NCBI GenBank assembly: GCA_023420895.1
Contig: JAEZUY010000021.1
Coordinates: forward strand, 62,001-126,000
Direction: 5' to 3'
DNA length: 64,000 nt
Origin: Bacillota bacterium
GTDB lineage: Bacteria > Bacillota > Clostridia > Tissierellales > Gottschalkiaceae
Positions 42,077-49,873 of the stretch are shown piece by piece. Under the pieces are notes generated by a model. That model worked only from the letters and a program-made list of their open reading frames with translations. It did not search any database and was not told where the DNA came from. The position numbers and the translations under genes are program-made. Each line of letters opens with the position of its first letter. Positions within the stretch are counted from its first letter, which is position 1.

Positions 42077-42730
42077 TTACTTCGCGCCTGTATTCTTTAA
42101 AATCTCTTCAGGCACAGTAATTTCGAATATGAAAGTATTGTCCGATGCATTTATTTCTTTCGCTCTTATCAGCATCCCCTGACTTTCAGCTATCTGCATC
42201 AGATCTATATTTATAACATTTCTCTTAGAATCTACAGACATAGGCACATTTTCAGGAACTAAAAGCGAAAAGGCCTTAACCACTATGCTGGTAGGAAGAT
42301 TGAAACTTCCCGCTTCTATATCTGTAATGTGAATATCTATATTTCCGTCATCCAGAGCATTCGGCACTCCTTCTATTTCTACAGGAACATTCATTCCGAC
42401 TACGCTGACTTTTCCGGCTAAATGTATCTTCTCCTTTTCAAAATACACTTCGTAAGGACTGTCCTCCGGCATAAGCACAGCTTCTAAGAAGCTGTTGAAC
42501 TGTTCTTCAGTGAACTTTGTTTCAAAAGTCAGAGATTTATCCTTGTCGTCATATTCTTCTTCTGCTCTCGGCTTCTCGAAATTCTTTTCATAATAATAGG
42601 AGCTCATATTCAGCTTAATTCCTATATACGCTCCGAAAGCTATTATTATTCCAAGCAGAATCAGAAAAGCCCATTTCCAGTAATTGGTCTGACTTCTCCC
42701 TCTGCTCTTTCTGTCTATCCTTTTTCCCAT
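42077..42730 (-). CDS. YpmS/DUF2140-like membrane-anchored protein
   Basis: A 217-aa protein with a basic N terminus, one transmembrane helix (about 20-40) and an extracytoplasmic beta-rich domain. KFTEEQFNSFLEAVL and the C-terminal ITVPEEILKN resemble the YpmS (DUF2140) family, whose function is unknown. I start at ATG 42730, preceded by GGAGATG; an in-frame TTG at 42748 is less likely. It follows ylxP by about 20 bases and may share its transcript. Confidence 0.6.
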   Translation of the reverse strand: MGKRIDRKSRGRSQTNYWKWAFLILLGIIIAFGAYIGIKLNMSSYYYEKNFEKPRAEEEYDDKDKSLTFETKFTEEQFNSFLEAVLMPEDSPYEVYFEKEKIHLAGKVSVVGMNVPVEIEGVPNALDDGNIDIHITDIEAGSFNLPTSIVVKAFSLLVPENVPMSVDSKRNVINIDLMQIAESQGMLIRAKEINASDNTFIFEITVPEEILKNTGAK

Positions 42731-42749
42731 AACACATCTCCGATTCAAT

Positions 42750-43037
42750 TTAGAATTTAATTATATCGTACTCAAATTCCTGAAGTTCCGCATCAGTATT
42801 CTGAGATACGAATTCTTCTATATTCTGAAGGAAATTTTCTGCTGAAGTTTCGCTTATCTGAACAGAAGATATCCCGAGAACAAGTTCTTTATGAGAATCC
42901 TGTTTCTCAACTTCTGACACTGAAACGTTCCAGTCTTTTCTCAGCCTGTCTTTCAGACTGTATCTGACCTGTCTCTTGTCCTTCAGCGAAAAAGACCATT
43001 CTATATATATTTTCATCTTAGCTGCCGCTATGAACAT
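42750..43037 (-). CDS. ylxP: DUF503 family protein YlxP
   Basis: A 95-aa protein with the pattern SLKDKRQVRYSLKDRLRKDWNVSVSEVEKQDSHKELVLGISSV, diagnostic of DUF503 (YlxP). It is usually linked to nusA-infB-rbfA and may have a ribosome assembly role; here it follows ftsY instead. It shows no membrane segment or signal peptide. Confidence 0.9.
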   Translation of the reverse strand: MFIAAAKMKIYIEWSFSLKDKRQVRYSLKDRLRKDWNVSVSEVEKQDSHKELVLGISSVQISETSAENFLQNIEEFVSQNTDAELQEFEYDIIKF

Positions 43038-43072
43038 TCTAAATCACCTTCTGACTGCTTCAGATTTCAGTC

Positions 43073-44308
43073 TTATTCGTCTTCTCCGAATATAGCGTCT
43101 ACGAACGCTTTAGAATTGAAATCCTGAAGATCGTCTATTCCTTCTCCTACTCCTACAAGTTTAACTGGAACTCTCACTGCCGACTGAACTCCGATTACGA
43201 CTCCGCCTTTTGCAGTTCCGTCCAGTTTAGTAAGAACTATTCCCGTTATATCGCATGCTTCTTTGAAAGTTCTGGCCTGCTGAATTGCATTCTGTCCAGT
43301 AGTAGCATCGACTACTAAAAGAACTTCTTTTTCGGCTTCAGAGAATTCTCTGTCTACAACTCTGAATATCTTGCTCAGCTCATTCATGAGATTCTTCTTG
43401 TTGTGAAGACGTCCTGCAGTGTCGCAGATGAGAACATCCGCTTTTTTAGCTTTGGCAGACTGTATTCCGTCATATATAACTGCGGCAGGATCTGAACCCT
43501 CGCTGTGCGAAACTATATCGACACCCGATCTGTTAGCCCATTCTTCAAGCTGCTCAATTGCAGCTGCTCTGAAAGTGTCTCCAGCAGCTATTATAACTTT
43601 TTTGCCTTCATTTTTAAGACGGTGTGAAAGCTTTCCTATAGTAGTAGTCTTTCCTGCACCGTTAACTCCTACAACGAGAACTATGCTTGGAGACTTGTCC
43701 ACATTGAGTTTGCTGTCTATTCCGTCAGAGTCGAGTATAGACTGCATTTCTTCTTTAAGAAGCCCTTTTATATCTTCAACTTCTGTGAGTTTTCTTTCTT
43801 TTACTTTGTCCTGAACATCTTCTATTATATTCATGCTCGTTTCTGCTCCGATATCTGCCATTATGAGCACTTCTTCAAGATCTTCAAAAAGTTCTTCGTC
43901 TATCTTTCTGTAAGATTTCAGAACTCCATCCACTTTTCCCATTATTCCGTCACGGGTTTTAGTAAGACCTTTTTTAAGCTTGCTGAAAAACCCTCCTTTT
44001 TCTTCAGGTTCTTCAGGCGCTTCTTCCTGAATCTCTTCCGGCTCATATTCCTGCTCTTCTGTTTCCGAAGATTCTTCTTCAGAGCTCATTTCAGAACTCT
44101 CGATTTCCTCTTCCGGTTCCTCAGATTCTATTTCATTCTCATCATCAGATTCTATTTCAGATTCTTCTTCTGTTTCCGCAGTCTCTTCTTCTCTTTCAGT
44201 TTCCTCTGTTTCTTCTGCTTCAAGTCCATCAGAATCTTCAGACAGCTCTTCCAGTTCTTCTTTTTTATCTTTATCCTCTTTTTTTCTTCCGAATAATCTT
44301 TTTAACAT
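43073..44308 (-). CDS. ftsY: signal recognition particle receptor FtsY
   Basis: A 411-aa SRP receptor GTPase. A basic start LKRLFGRKK is followed by a Glu-rich acidic region (about 15-105), then the NG domain: VDGVLKSYRKIDEELFEDLEEVLIMADIG, G1 GVNGAGKTTTIGKL (about 210-223), DTAGRLHNKKN and TKLDGTAKGG. It docks Ffh-ribosome complexes to the membrane. I prefer ATG 44308 by family resemblance, though neither it nor ATG 44362 has a clear ribosome-binding site. Normally adjacent to smc; here the envelope block has been inserted between them. Confidence 0.95.
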   Translation of the reverse strand: MLKRLFGRKKEDKDKKEELEELSEDSDGLEAEETEETEREEETAETEEESEIESDDENEIESEEPEEEIESSEMSSEEESSETEEQEYEPEEIQEEAPEEPEEKGGFFSKLKKGLTKTRDGIMGKVDGVLKSYRKIDEELFEDLEEVLIMADIGAETSMNIIEDVQDKVKERKLTEVEDIKGLLKEEMQSILDSDGIDSKLNVDKSPSIVLVVGVNGAGKTTTIGKLSHRLKNEGKKVIIAAGDTFRAAAIEQLEEWANRSGVDIVSHSEGSDPAAVIYDGIQSAKAKKADVLICDTAGRLHNKKNLMNELSKIFRVVDREFSEAEKEVLLVVDATTGQNAIQQARTFKEACDITGIVLTKLDGTAKGGVVIGVQSAVRVPVKLVGVGEGIDDLQDFNSKAFVDAIFGEDE

Positions 44309-44424
44309 ATTTGCGCCGGCTTTGCGGCTGTTCCTCCCTTCAGAATTATTCAAAATTCTCATAATATCCGTAATTTACTATATATTATACACCAAAAATT
44401 TTAAATCTTTATTAACAGCCGGAA

Positions 44425-46101
44425 TTATTCTCCTTTAACGACTTCTATAGCTTTCTGAAGCTGTGAATCGTATTCAAGATAATCAGGCCCTATATTCTCG
44501 ACATTATTGTCTATATCGACCTCATAGTCAGGCTGCACTCCGACTTTATCTATCTTATTTCCGTTAGGAGAAAGATATTCTGCTATAGTGAGTTTGAATC
44601 CTGTTCCGTCCGGAAGCGTAACTACCGTCTGAACAGTTCCCTTTCCGTAAGTTCTGGTTCCCACAATTTTTCCTTCTCCATGGTCCTTAACTGCCGCGGC
44701 AACTATTTCCGAAGCCGATGCTGTAAACTCATTCACTATTAAAACATAAGGTATGTCTACAACTTTTTCAGTCGACTGAACTACAGTCACATTCCCGTCT
44801 TTTCCGACAGTAGAGTAGAGATTTCCTGGTCCTACAAGATCATCAACCATGTTTCTGGCTGGTCTTACAAGACCCCCGTTATTATATCTTAAATCTATAA
44901 CCAGATACTCGGCTCCCTGATTTTTTAAATCCTGATAGTAAGTTTTAAAATCTTCATAAGTAGGCTCTTCAAAAATCGCCACTTTCATATATCCTACATT
45001 GTCATCAAGCATTCTGGGAAATACAGTTTCAACCTTTATATTTCTTCTTTCAAGCGTCTTAGTCTCTCTGATTTCATTTCTTTCTTCATCTATTCTCAGT
45101 ATCCCTACTGTAAGAGTAGTTCCCACTTCTCCGTCAAATGTCTTAGTGACCTGATAAACTTGAGAGCCTTCATAAGCTACTCCGTCGACTGTTTCTATTA
45201 TATCTCCAGTCTGAATTCCTGCTTCCTGAGCCGGGCTGTTGTCAACGACATCTACAACCTGGACTTTATTATTGTAGTTTGAAGCTACATGAACACCTAT
45301 CCCCACGAAACTTCCTTTAAGTGTCGAAATATAGTTCTGATATCTGTTGTAATCCATATATTTCGAGTTCTCATCGCCAAGATATTCAAAAATCTCTTCA
45401 ACGCTCTTATCTCTCAGTGCTTCTATATCTATACTGTCTCCATAGTTTTTCTGTATGAATTTCAGAATCTCTTCCTTTTTCTTTTCCTCCGGTAAATTCG
45501 GATCTATATTGAACTCGCTTCCAAGTCTTTCGAGTTTAGTTATTATAGCGGCCGCTTCACCTCTAGTTATTAAATTCAAAGGCTTGAAAGTTCCGTCGGG
45601 ATAGCCGTTCAGAATTTTCATTCCTCCAAGGACATTGATATAGTGCTCTGCCCAGTTGTCTTTTATATCGCTGAATTCCACATCCGGTCCGTCAAGAACC
45701 AGAAGATTCTCATTTCTCAGGTATCTGTAAAGCATCGTAACGAATTCCGATCTCGTTATCTGATCTGTAGGATTGAAATTTCCGTCAGGATATCCCACTA
45801 CAATTCTCTCATTCAGAAGATGCTTTATATAGTTCTCGCTCCATCTTCCGTCTATATCATTAAAGAAATTATTTTCTGATTTCTTTTCCCCTATATATCT
45901 TGAAATGATTGCACAGGCTTCTTCTCTCGTAAGTTTGCCCTGGGGATTGAAAGTGTTGTCCGGATAGCCGCTTATCAGATTTTTTCCACTTAAATAGTAT
46001 ATCTGCTCAGCTCCCCAGTATCCGTCTAAATCTGTATATGCAAATGCTGTAGTTCCTAATAGCGCACCTATTAAAGAAAGTATAGCAATTCTTTTTTTCA
46101 T
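44425..46101 (-). CDS. SLH-domain S41 carboxy-terminal processing protease
   Basis: A 558-aa secreted protease. Signal peptide (1-21, cut after AFA); three SLH repeats (about 22-190), each with a WA/WS...GYPDG(N)TFNP...TRxE pattern that anchors to secondary wall polymers; PDZ domain (about 270-345, GIGVHVASNYNNKV ... AGIQTGDIIETVDG); S41 core with catalytic Ser in TASASEIVAAA (about 462) and Lys in GTRTYGKGTVQ (about 484). CtpA-type proteases trim or degrade exported proteins. I start at ATG 46101, preceded by AGGAGTG. Its promoter region holds a palindrome (46151-46171). Confidence 0.95.
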   Translation of the reverse strand: MKKRIAILSLIGALLGTTAFAYTDLDGYWGAEQIYYLSGKNLISGYPDNTFNPQGKLTREEACAIISRYIGEKKSENNFFNDIDGRWSENYIKHLLNERIVVGYPDGNFNPTDQITRSEFVTMLYRYLRNENLLVLDGPDVEFSDIKDNWAEHYINVLGGMKILNGYPDGTFKPLNLITRGEAAAIITKLERLGSEFNIDPNLPEEKKKEEILKFIQKNYGDSIDIEALRDKSVEEIFEYLGDENSKYMDYNRYQNYISTLKGSFVGIGVHVASNYNNKVQVVDVVDNSPAQEAGIQTGDIIETVDGVAYEGSQVYQVTKTFDGEVGTTLTVGILRIDEERNEIRETKTLERRNIKVETVFPRMLDDNVGYMKVAIFEEPTYEDFKTYYQDLKNQGAEYLVIDLRYNNGGLVRPARNMVDDLVGPGNLYSTVGKDGNVTVVQSTEKVVDIPYVLIVNEFTASASEIVAAAVKDHGEGKIVGTRTYGKGTVQTVVTLPDGTGFKLTIAEYLSPNGNKIDKVGVQPDYEVDIDNNVENIGPDYLEYDSQLQKAIEVVKGE

Positions 46102-46138
46102 CAGCGTTTCACTCCTGTCTTTTTCTTTCACAATTCTC

Positions 46139-46171
46139 ATTATACATTATATCGTTCAATATATGAACGAT
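46139..46171 (-). promoter_or_regulatory. promoter of SLH protease with palindrome
   Basis: Minus strand: -10 TATAAT at 46139-46144. ATCGTTC-N7-GAACGAT (46151-46171) is a perfect inverted repeat covering the spacer and weak -35 (TTCATA), as expected for a repressor or activator operator. Confidence 0.55.
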
Positions 46172-46276
46172 TGTATCATTTTTGTAACTTATGAATTTTC
46201 TTAGTGAAATGCACTTGTTCTCAATTTTGAATTAATTTCTGATTCTTTCAGTTTAATCATGTTTCTTCTCATAAAC

Positions 46277-46305
46277 TTGCATAATTTATGACTGTATTGT
46301 ATAAT
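46277..46305 (+). promoter_or_regulatory. thiT riboswitch promoter
   Basis: -35 TTGCAT (46277-46282), 17-base spacer, -10 TATAAT (46300-46305). Starts transcription about 20 bases before the TPP aptamer. Confidence 0.75.
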
Positions 46306-46332
46306 GGATTCTGGTAAAATAAAATATAAAAT

Positions 46333-46412
46333 TTGCTAGGGGAGCTTTATGCTGAGAGGAGAATCCGACCCTTTGAACCTGATTCAGTTAGGACTGACGT
46401 AGGGAAGCTTAA
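46333..46412 (+). promoter_or_regulatory. TPP riboswitch (THI element) aptamer
   Basis: Shows all conserved THI-box parts in order: GGGGAGC with its closing arm, CTGAGAGGA, GACCCTTTGAACCTGAT, and TTAGGACTGACGTAGGGAA. It senses thiamine diphosphate and controls the downstream thiT through the terminator at 46451-46480. Confidence 0.97.
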
Positions 46413-46450
46413 ATCTGTAATAATTATATTAGAATATAAATCCTTAGCAG

Positions 46451-46480
46451 AAGGCTTCCTTTAAATAGGAAGCCTTTTTT
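46451..46480 (+). terminator. riboswitch expression-platform terminator
   Basis: Stem AAGGCTTCCT / AGGAAGCCTT with a 6-base loop and T6, between the TPP aptamer and thiT. It forms when TPP is bound, switching thiT off. Confidence 0.9.
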
Positions 46481-46516
46481 ATTTTATCTGAATATTTTAA
46501 TTCAGGAGGTGTTTCT

Positions 46517-47077
46517 TTGGAAAGAAGAGACAATAAAACTAATTTTCTTGTAAATGCCGGGCTGATGATAGCTATAGCCACCGTCCTGAGCTATATAGTA
46601 ATAGTTCAGATGCCTCAGGGAGGAACTGTAACAGCGGCGAGCATGGTTCCTATCTTTCTAATCGCTTATAAATACGGATTTAAAAGAGGAGTCATGACAG
46701 GAGTAGTCTATGGAGTTCTTCAGGCTGTACTTCAGGCTTCCGCAGTAGTTCACCCTGTTCAGCTGCTGTTAGACTATCCGATAGCTTTCGGATTTCTGGG
46801 TATTGCCGGAATATTCTCTCCTAAAATCCTGGACAGAAGTCTCGGAAAAGGAAAGAAAACAGGATATATAGCTGCAGGAACGCTTATAGGTGTTCTAGGA
46901 AGATTTATATGCCATATACTCTCAGGAGCTATTTTCTTCAAAGAATATGCAGGTCTTGAGAATCCATGGATATATTCAGCTGTTTATAATCTGTCCTATC
47001 TTTTACCGGAATTCATAATAACAGTAATTGTCACAGTGCTGCTTTTAAGCACATTCGAAAGATTCCTGTACAAATAG
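46517..47077 (+). CDS. thiT: ECF transporter thiamine S component ThiT
   Basis: A 186-aa membrane protein with six hydrophobic segments. MIAIATVLSYIVIVQMPQGGTVTAASMVPIFLIAYKYG matches the ThiT substrate-binding signature, and GFLGIAGIF and a C-terminal YNLSYLLPEFIIT helix agree. It binds thiamine and works with the shared EcfAA'T module, which is elsewhere. The start is TTG at 46517, eight bases after AGGAGG. Control by the upstream TPP riboswitch confirms the substrate. Confidence 0.97.
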   Translation: MERRDNKTNFLVNAGLMIAIATVLSYIVIVQMPQGGTVTAASMVPIFLIAYKYGFKRGVMTGVVYGVLQAVLQASAVVHPVQLLLDYPIAFGFLGIAGIFSPKILDRSLGKGKKTGYIAAGTLIGVLGRFICHILSGAIFFKEYAGLENPWIYSAVYNLSYLLPEFIITVIVTVLLLSTFERFLYK

Positions 47078-47117
47078 ACAGACGGATTAAATATAAAAAT
47101 ATAAAAACAAATAATCT

Positions 47118-47156
47118 AAAAAGAGACCGTGAAATTTAATTTCCGGTCTCTTTTTT
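47118..47156 (+). terminator. terminator after thiT
   Basis: Stem AAGAGACCG / CGGTCTCTT, then T6. Confidence 0.9.
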
Positions 47157-47176
47157 GCCTCTGTTTTTTACATATT

Positions 47177-47206
47177 TTGAGAAATCTTAATAGCATATGC
47201 TATAAT
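47177..47206 (+). promoter_or_regulatory. mscS promoter
   Basis: -35 TTGAGA (47177-47182), 18-base spacer, -10 TATAAT (47201-47206). A TAGCATATGCTA palindrome straddles the spacer and -10. Confidence 0.65.
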
Positions 47207-47263
47207 TAAATAAATATTTAAAATTTCTTTAAATTAAAAATTATTTTCAGAAAGGAGGATAAT

Positions 47264-48214
47264 ATGCCTGAAACTAATAAAATTTTAGAAGAAGCAGGAC
47301 AGCCGAGCTATGAAGAACTGGTTAAAAAGATTGAAGAGCTTGAAGCGGAAGCAACTACAGGATTTCCGACTCTGAAAAATGCCCTTTCAGAAACACTTCC
47401 TAATCTTTTAAATTTTCTAATCGGCGTTCTAATCGCAATAGTCCTCATATTCTTAGGATATCAGCTCATAAAACTGATTCTCAAAGGTATGAACGCCTTT
47501 ATGGAAAGAAGAAAGATGAGAGGAAGCGTAAAATACGTAATAACCGTAGTTTCTAAAACGATTATGACCCTGTTTCTAGTTCTGTCAGTTGCCAGAATTG
47601 TAGGGGTTAAAACGGCTTCATTCGTAGCGCTTCTCGGTTCATTCGGTATCGCTCTGGGCCTTGCGCTTAAAGGAAGCCTTTCCGATATGGCGGCAGGACT
47701 TTTAATACTCTTTCTCCAGCCTATAAGAGTCGGAAATATAGTTTATATAGACAATCTGGACAGTCCCAGACTCAGGGTAAAACAGATCCGCTTATTTCAG
47801 ACTGTATTCAGAGATGTCAACAATTTCGAGCATATAGTGCCTAACGGAGAAATCATTTCTAATAAAGTAATAAATCTGTCGAAGAGCAAATATATAAGAA
47901 TCGAAATAGTCACTGCGATAGCTTACGATTCCAATATAGAAAAAGCGCGTGAAATAATGATGGATGTATTTAAAAATGAGGAAAAAATAATCGACTCAAA
48001 AGAACCGAGTGTAATAATCAGAAACCTCGGCGAAAGCGGAATAGAAATAGTCGGAAGAATCTGGGTGAAACCGAACGACTATCTCGATGTTAAATTCAGA
48101 ATGCTTGAAGAGGTTAAAAAGAAATTTGATGAAAACGGAGTAGTAATTCCATTCTCTCAAATCGATATATTTATCAAAAATCTTGAGAAAGAAAAAATAG
48201 CTGAAGGGCAGTAG
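47264..48214 (+). CDS. small-conductance mechanosensitive channel, MscS family
   Basis: A 316-aa channel that releases solutes under hypo-osmotic stress. After a cytoplasmic helical start come three membrane segments; the pore-lining TM3 GSFGIALGLALKGSLSDMAAGLLILF (about 124-149) has the Gly/Ala/Leu pattern of MscS, followed by QPIRVGNIVYID and a beta domain with EHIVPNGEIISNKVINLS. Strong AAAGGAGG before the ATG. Its own promoter sits just upstream. Confidence 0.95.
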   Translation: MPETNKILEEAGQPSYEELVKKIEELEAEATTGFPTLKNALSETLPNLLNFLIGVLIAIVLIFLGYQLIKLILKGMNAFMERRKMRGSVKYVITVVSKTIMTLFLVLSVARIVGVKTASFVALLGSFGIALGLALKGSLSDMAAGLLILFLQPIRVGNIVYIDNLDSPRLRVKQIRLFQTVFRDVNNFEHIVPNGEIISNKVINLSKSKYIRIEIVTAIAYDSNIEKAREIMMDVFKNEEKIIDSKEPSVIIRNLGESGIEIVGRIWVKPNDYLDVKFRMLEEVKKKFDENGVVIPFSQIDIFIKNLEKEKIAEGQ

Positions 48215-48253
48215 AAATCTTTATTTCAGCCCTTCTGCTCTTCGTCATAAATG

Positions 48254-48336
48254 TTGTAAATTCCTCTGCCCTGTGTTACACTTATTTAGTAAATTTAGCA
48301 AACTGAACACCCGTTCAGTCATTCTGAAAAAGAATG
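48254..48336 (+). promoter_or_regulatory. promoter and leader palindromes of the SLH-transglutaminase gene
   Basis: -35 TTGTAA (48254-48259), 17-base spacer, -10 TACACT (48277-48282). About 13 bases after the expected start is ACTGAAC-N4-GTTCAGT (48302-48319), a perfect palindrome, then a second hairpin CATTCT-N5-AGAATG (48320-48336). Confidence 0.6.
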
Positions 48337-48365
48337 TCCGATTTAACCTTTTTTGGAGGTAAGAT

Positions 48366-49742
48366 ATGAAAATCAGAAAAATTATAACTATAAATTTAAT
48401 ACTCGTTCTGCTCACGGGATGTGTTAACAGCAGAACTATAAGCGAAGTTCCTGAAAAACTGACAGGAATTTTTGAAGAGAAACACTGGGCCGAAGATTAT
48501 ATGAACAATCTCATAGATTCAGGAACTATGAGCGGATATCCGGACGGAAGCCTCGGACTCGATGATATAATAACGAGAGAAGAAGCCGCTTCTATTCTGT
48601 ATAATCTCACAGGAGAGGTTGAACCGGTTTCAAGCCATTTCTCAGATCTCACTCCTGAAAACTGGTCATATAATGCGGTAAACAGTCTTAAAGAACAGGG
48701 AATAATCGGCGGATTTGAAGACGGAACTTTCAGACCTCATGAAGAAATAAACAGAGCTGAATTCTGCTGGATGATTTACAGTTTCCTTGTGAAAAAAGGA
48801 CTCAGTCCGGATATCGAATACGTTGAATATCCGGATACTGAAGGACTTCCTGCCGCACAGGCGATAGGAGTTCTGTCAAACCTGAATATAGTCAGCGGAT
48901 ACGATGACGGGACTTTCAAGCCTTATAATCCTGTTACCAGAGGAGAGGCTGCGAAAATCATAAGCACTCTGAAAAACTTCGTATATTCTATGGAAGATTC
49001 CAGTGATAAAAACGAAGGCAAACTCGATATTCAAAGTGCTCTGAACAGAGGATTTTCAGAATTCGACTCTATATTCTCTTTCAAATACAATGGAAATATC
49101 ACTCCTCAGGATGTGGTAGACGTGTATAAAGAAAACTTCTTCGGAACTTATTTTGAAGGAGTAATATCAAATCTTGGAGTCGAAGTGAGATCTAAAGGGA
49201 AGAAATCGAATGTATATGTAAAAACTAAGTATCTCCATACTAAGGAACAGGAAGCCGAGCTCACAAATTATGTGAGAACTACAGCGGCTCAGATAGCTGC
49301 GGCTAATGCGACAGACTACGATAAAATAAAAGCCGCTCACGATTTAATAGTGGAAACTGCAAAATATCATGAAGGAAGCGAAGAGAGTCTAAGCTCAACA
49401 GGTGTGAGCGTGCATTCTCCTTATTCTATAATATCTTCCGGAGAGGGAGTCTGTCAGGCCTATGCGCTTCTCAACTACAGAATTCTTCTTGAAATGGGAT
49501 ATAATGTGCTTTACGTTACAGGAGACGCTCATAACAGAAGCTACAGCGGTCCTCACGCATGGAATCTCGTTCAGTTAGGCGGAAACTGGTACCATATCGA
49601 CCCTACATGGGACGATCCTATACCTGATATTTTCAACAGAGTGAGCTACGACTACTTCCTGCTCACAGATGCTGAAATGAGCAAAGACCATAACTGGGAC
49701 ACTAACGCTTATCCGAATGCGCTGACTCCGATGGACCATTAA
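48366..49742 (+). CDS. SLH-domain lipoprotein with transglutaminase-like domain
   Basis: A 458-aa exported protein. Signal peptide with lipobox LLTGC (Cys19), so it is lipid-anchored. Three SLH-type repeats follow (about 35-210), with GYPDGSLG, GFEDGTFRP and GYDDGTFKP cores. The C-terminal transglutaminase/protease-like domain has Cys in GEGVCQAYA (about 362), His in GPHAWN (about 397) and Asp in HIDPTWDDP (about 412), a complete triad. It may crosslink or cleave wall or S-layer proteins. TTTGGAGG precedes the ATG. Confidence 0.92.
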   Translation: MKIRKIITINLILVLLTGCVNSRTISEVPEKLTGIFEEKHWAEDYMNNLIDSGTMSGYPDGSLGLDDIITREEAASILYNLTGEVEPVSSHFSDLTPENWSYNAVNSLKEQGIIGGFEDGTFRPHEEINRAEFCWMIYSFLVKKGLSPDIEYVEYPDTEGLPAAQAIGVLSNLNIVSGYDDGTFKPYNPVTRGEAAKIISTLKNFVYSMEDSSDKNEGKLDIQSALNRGFSEFDSIFSFKYNGNITPQDVVDVYKENFFGTYFEGVISNLGVEVRSKGKKSNVYVKTKYLHTKEQEAELTNYVRTTAAQIAAANATDYDKIKAAHDLIVETAKYHEGSEESLSSTGVSVHSPYSIISSGEGVCQAYALLNYRILLEMGYNVLYVTGDAHNRSYSGPHAWNLVQLGGNWYHIDPTWDDPIPDIFNRVSYDYFLLTDAEMSKDHNWDTNAYPNALTPMDH

Positions 49743-49780
49743 AAAACAGAATATATACAGCATAATAAAAACTTATAAAA

Positions 49781-49830
49781 AAAGATGCAGACGATTTAGA
49801 AATTTCTAAAAATCTGCATCTTTTCTTTTT
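49781..49830. terminator. bidirectional terminator with inner palindrome
   Basis: Stem AAAGATGCAGA / TCTGCATCTTT enclosing TTTAGAAATTTCTAAA, T-rich on both outer sides, between the convergent SLH lipoprotein and smc genes. Confidence 0.9.
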
Positions 49831-49873
49831 TAATATTTAAAATTTTATCAGAATTTTCTCATATTCCAATTTT

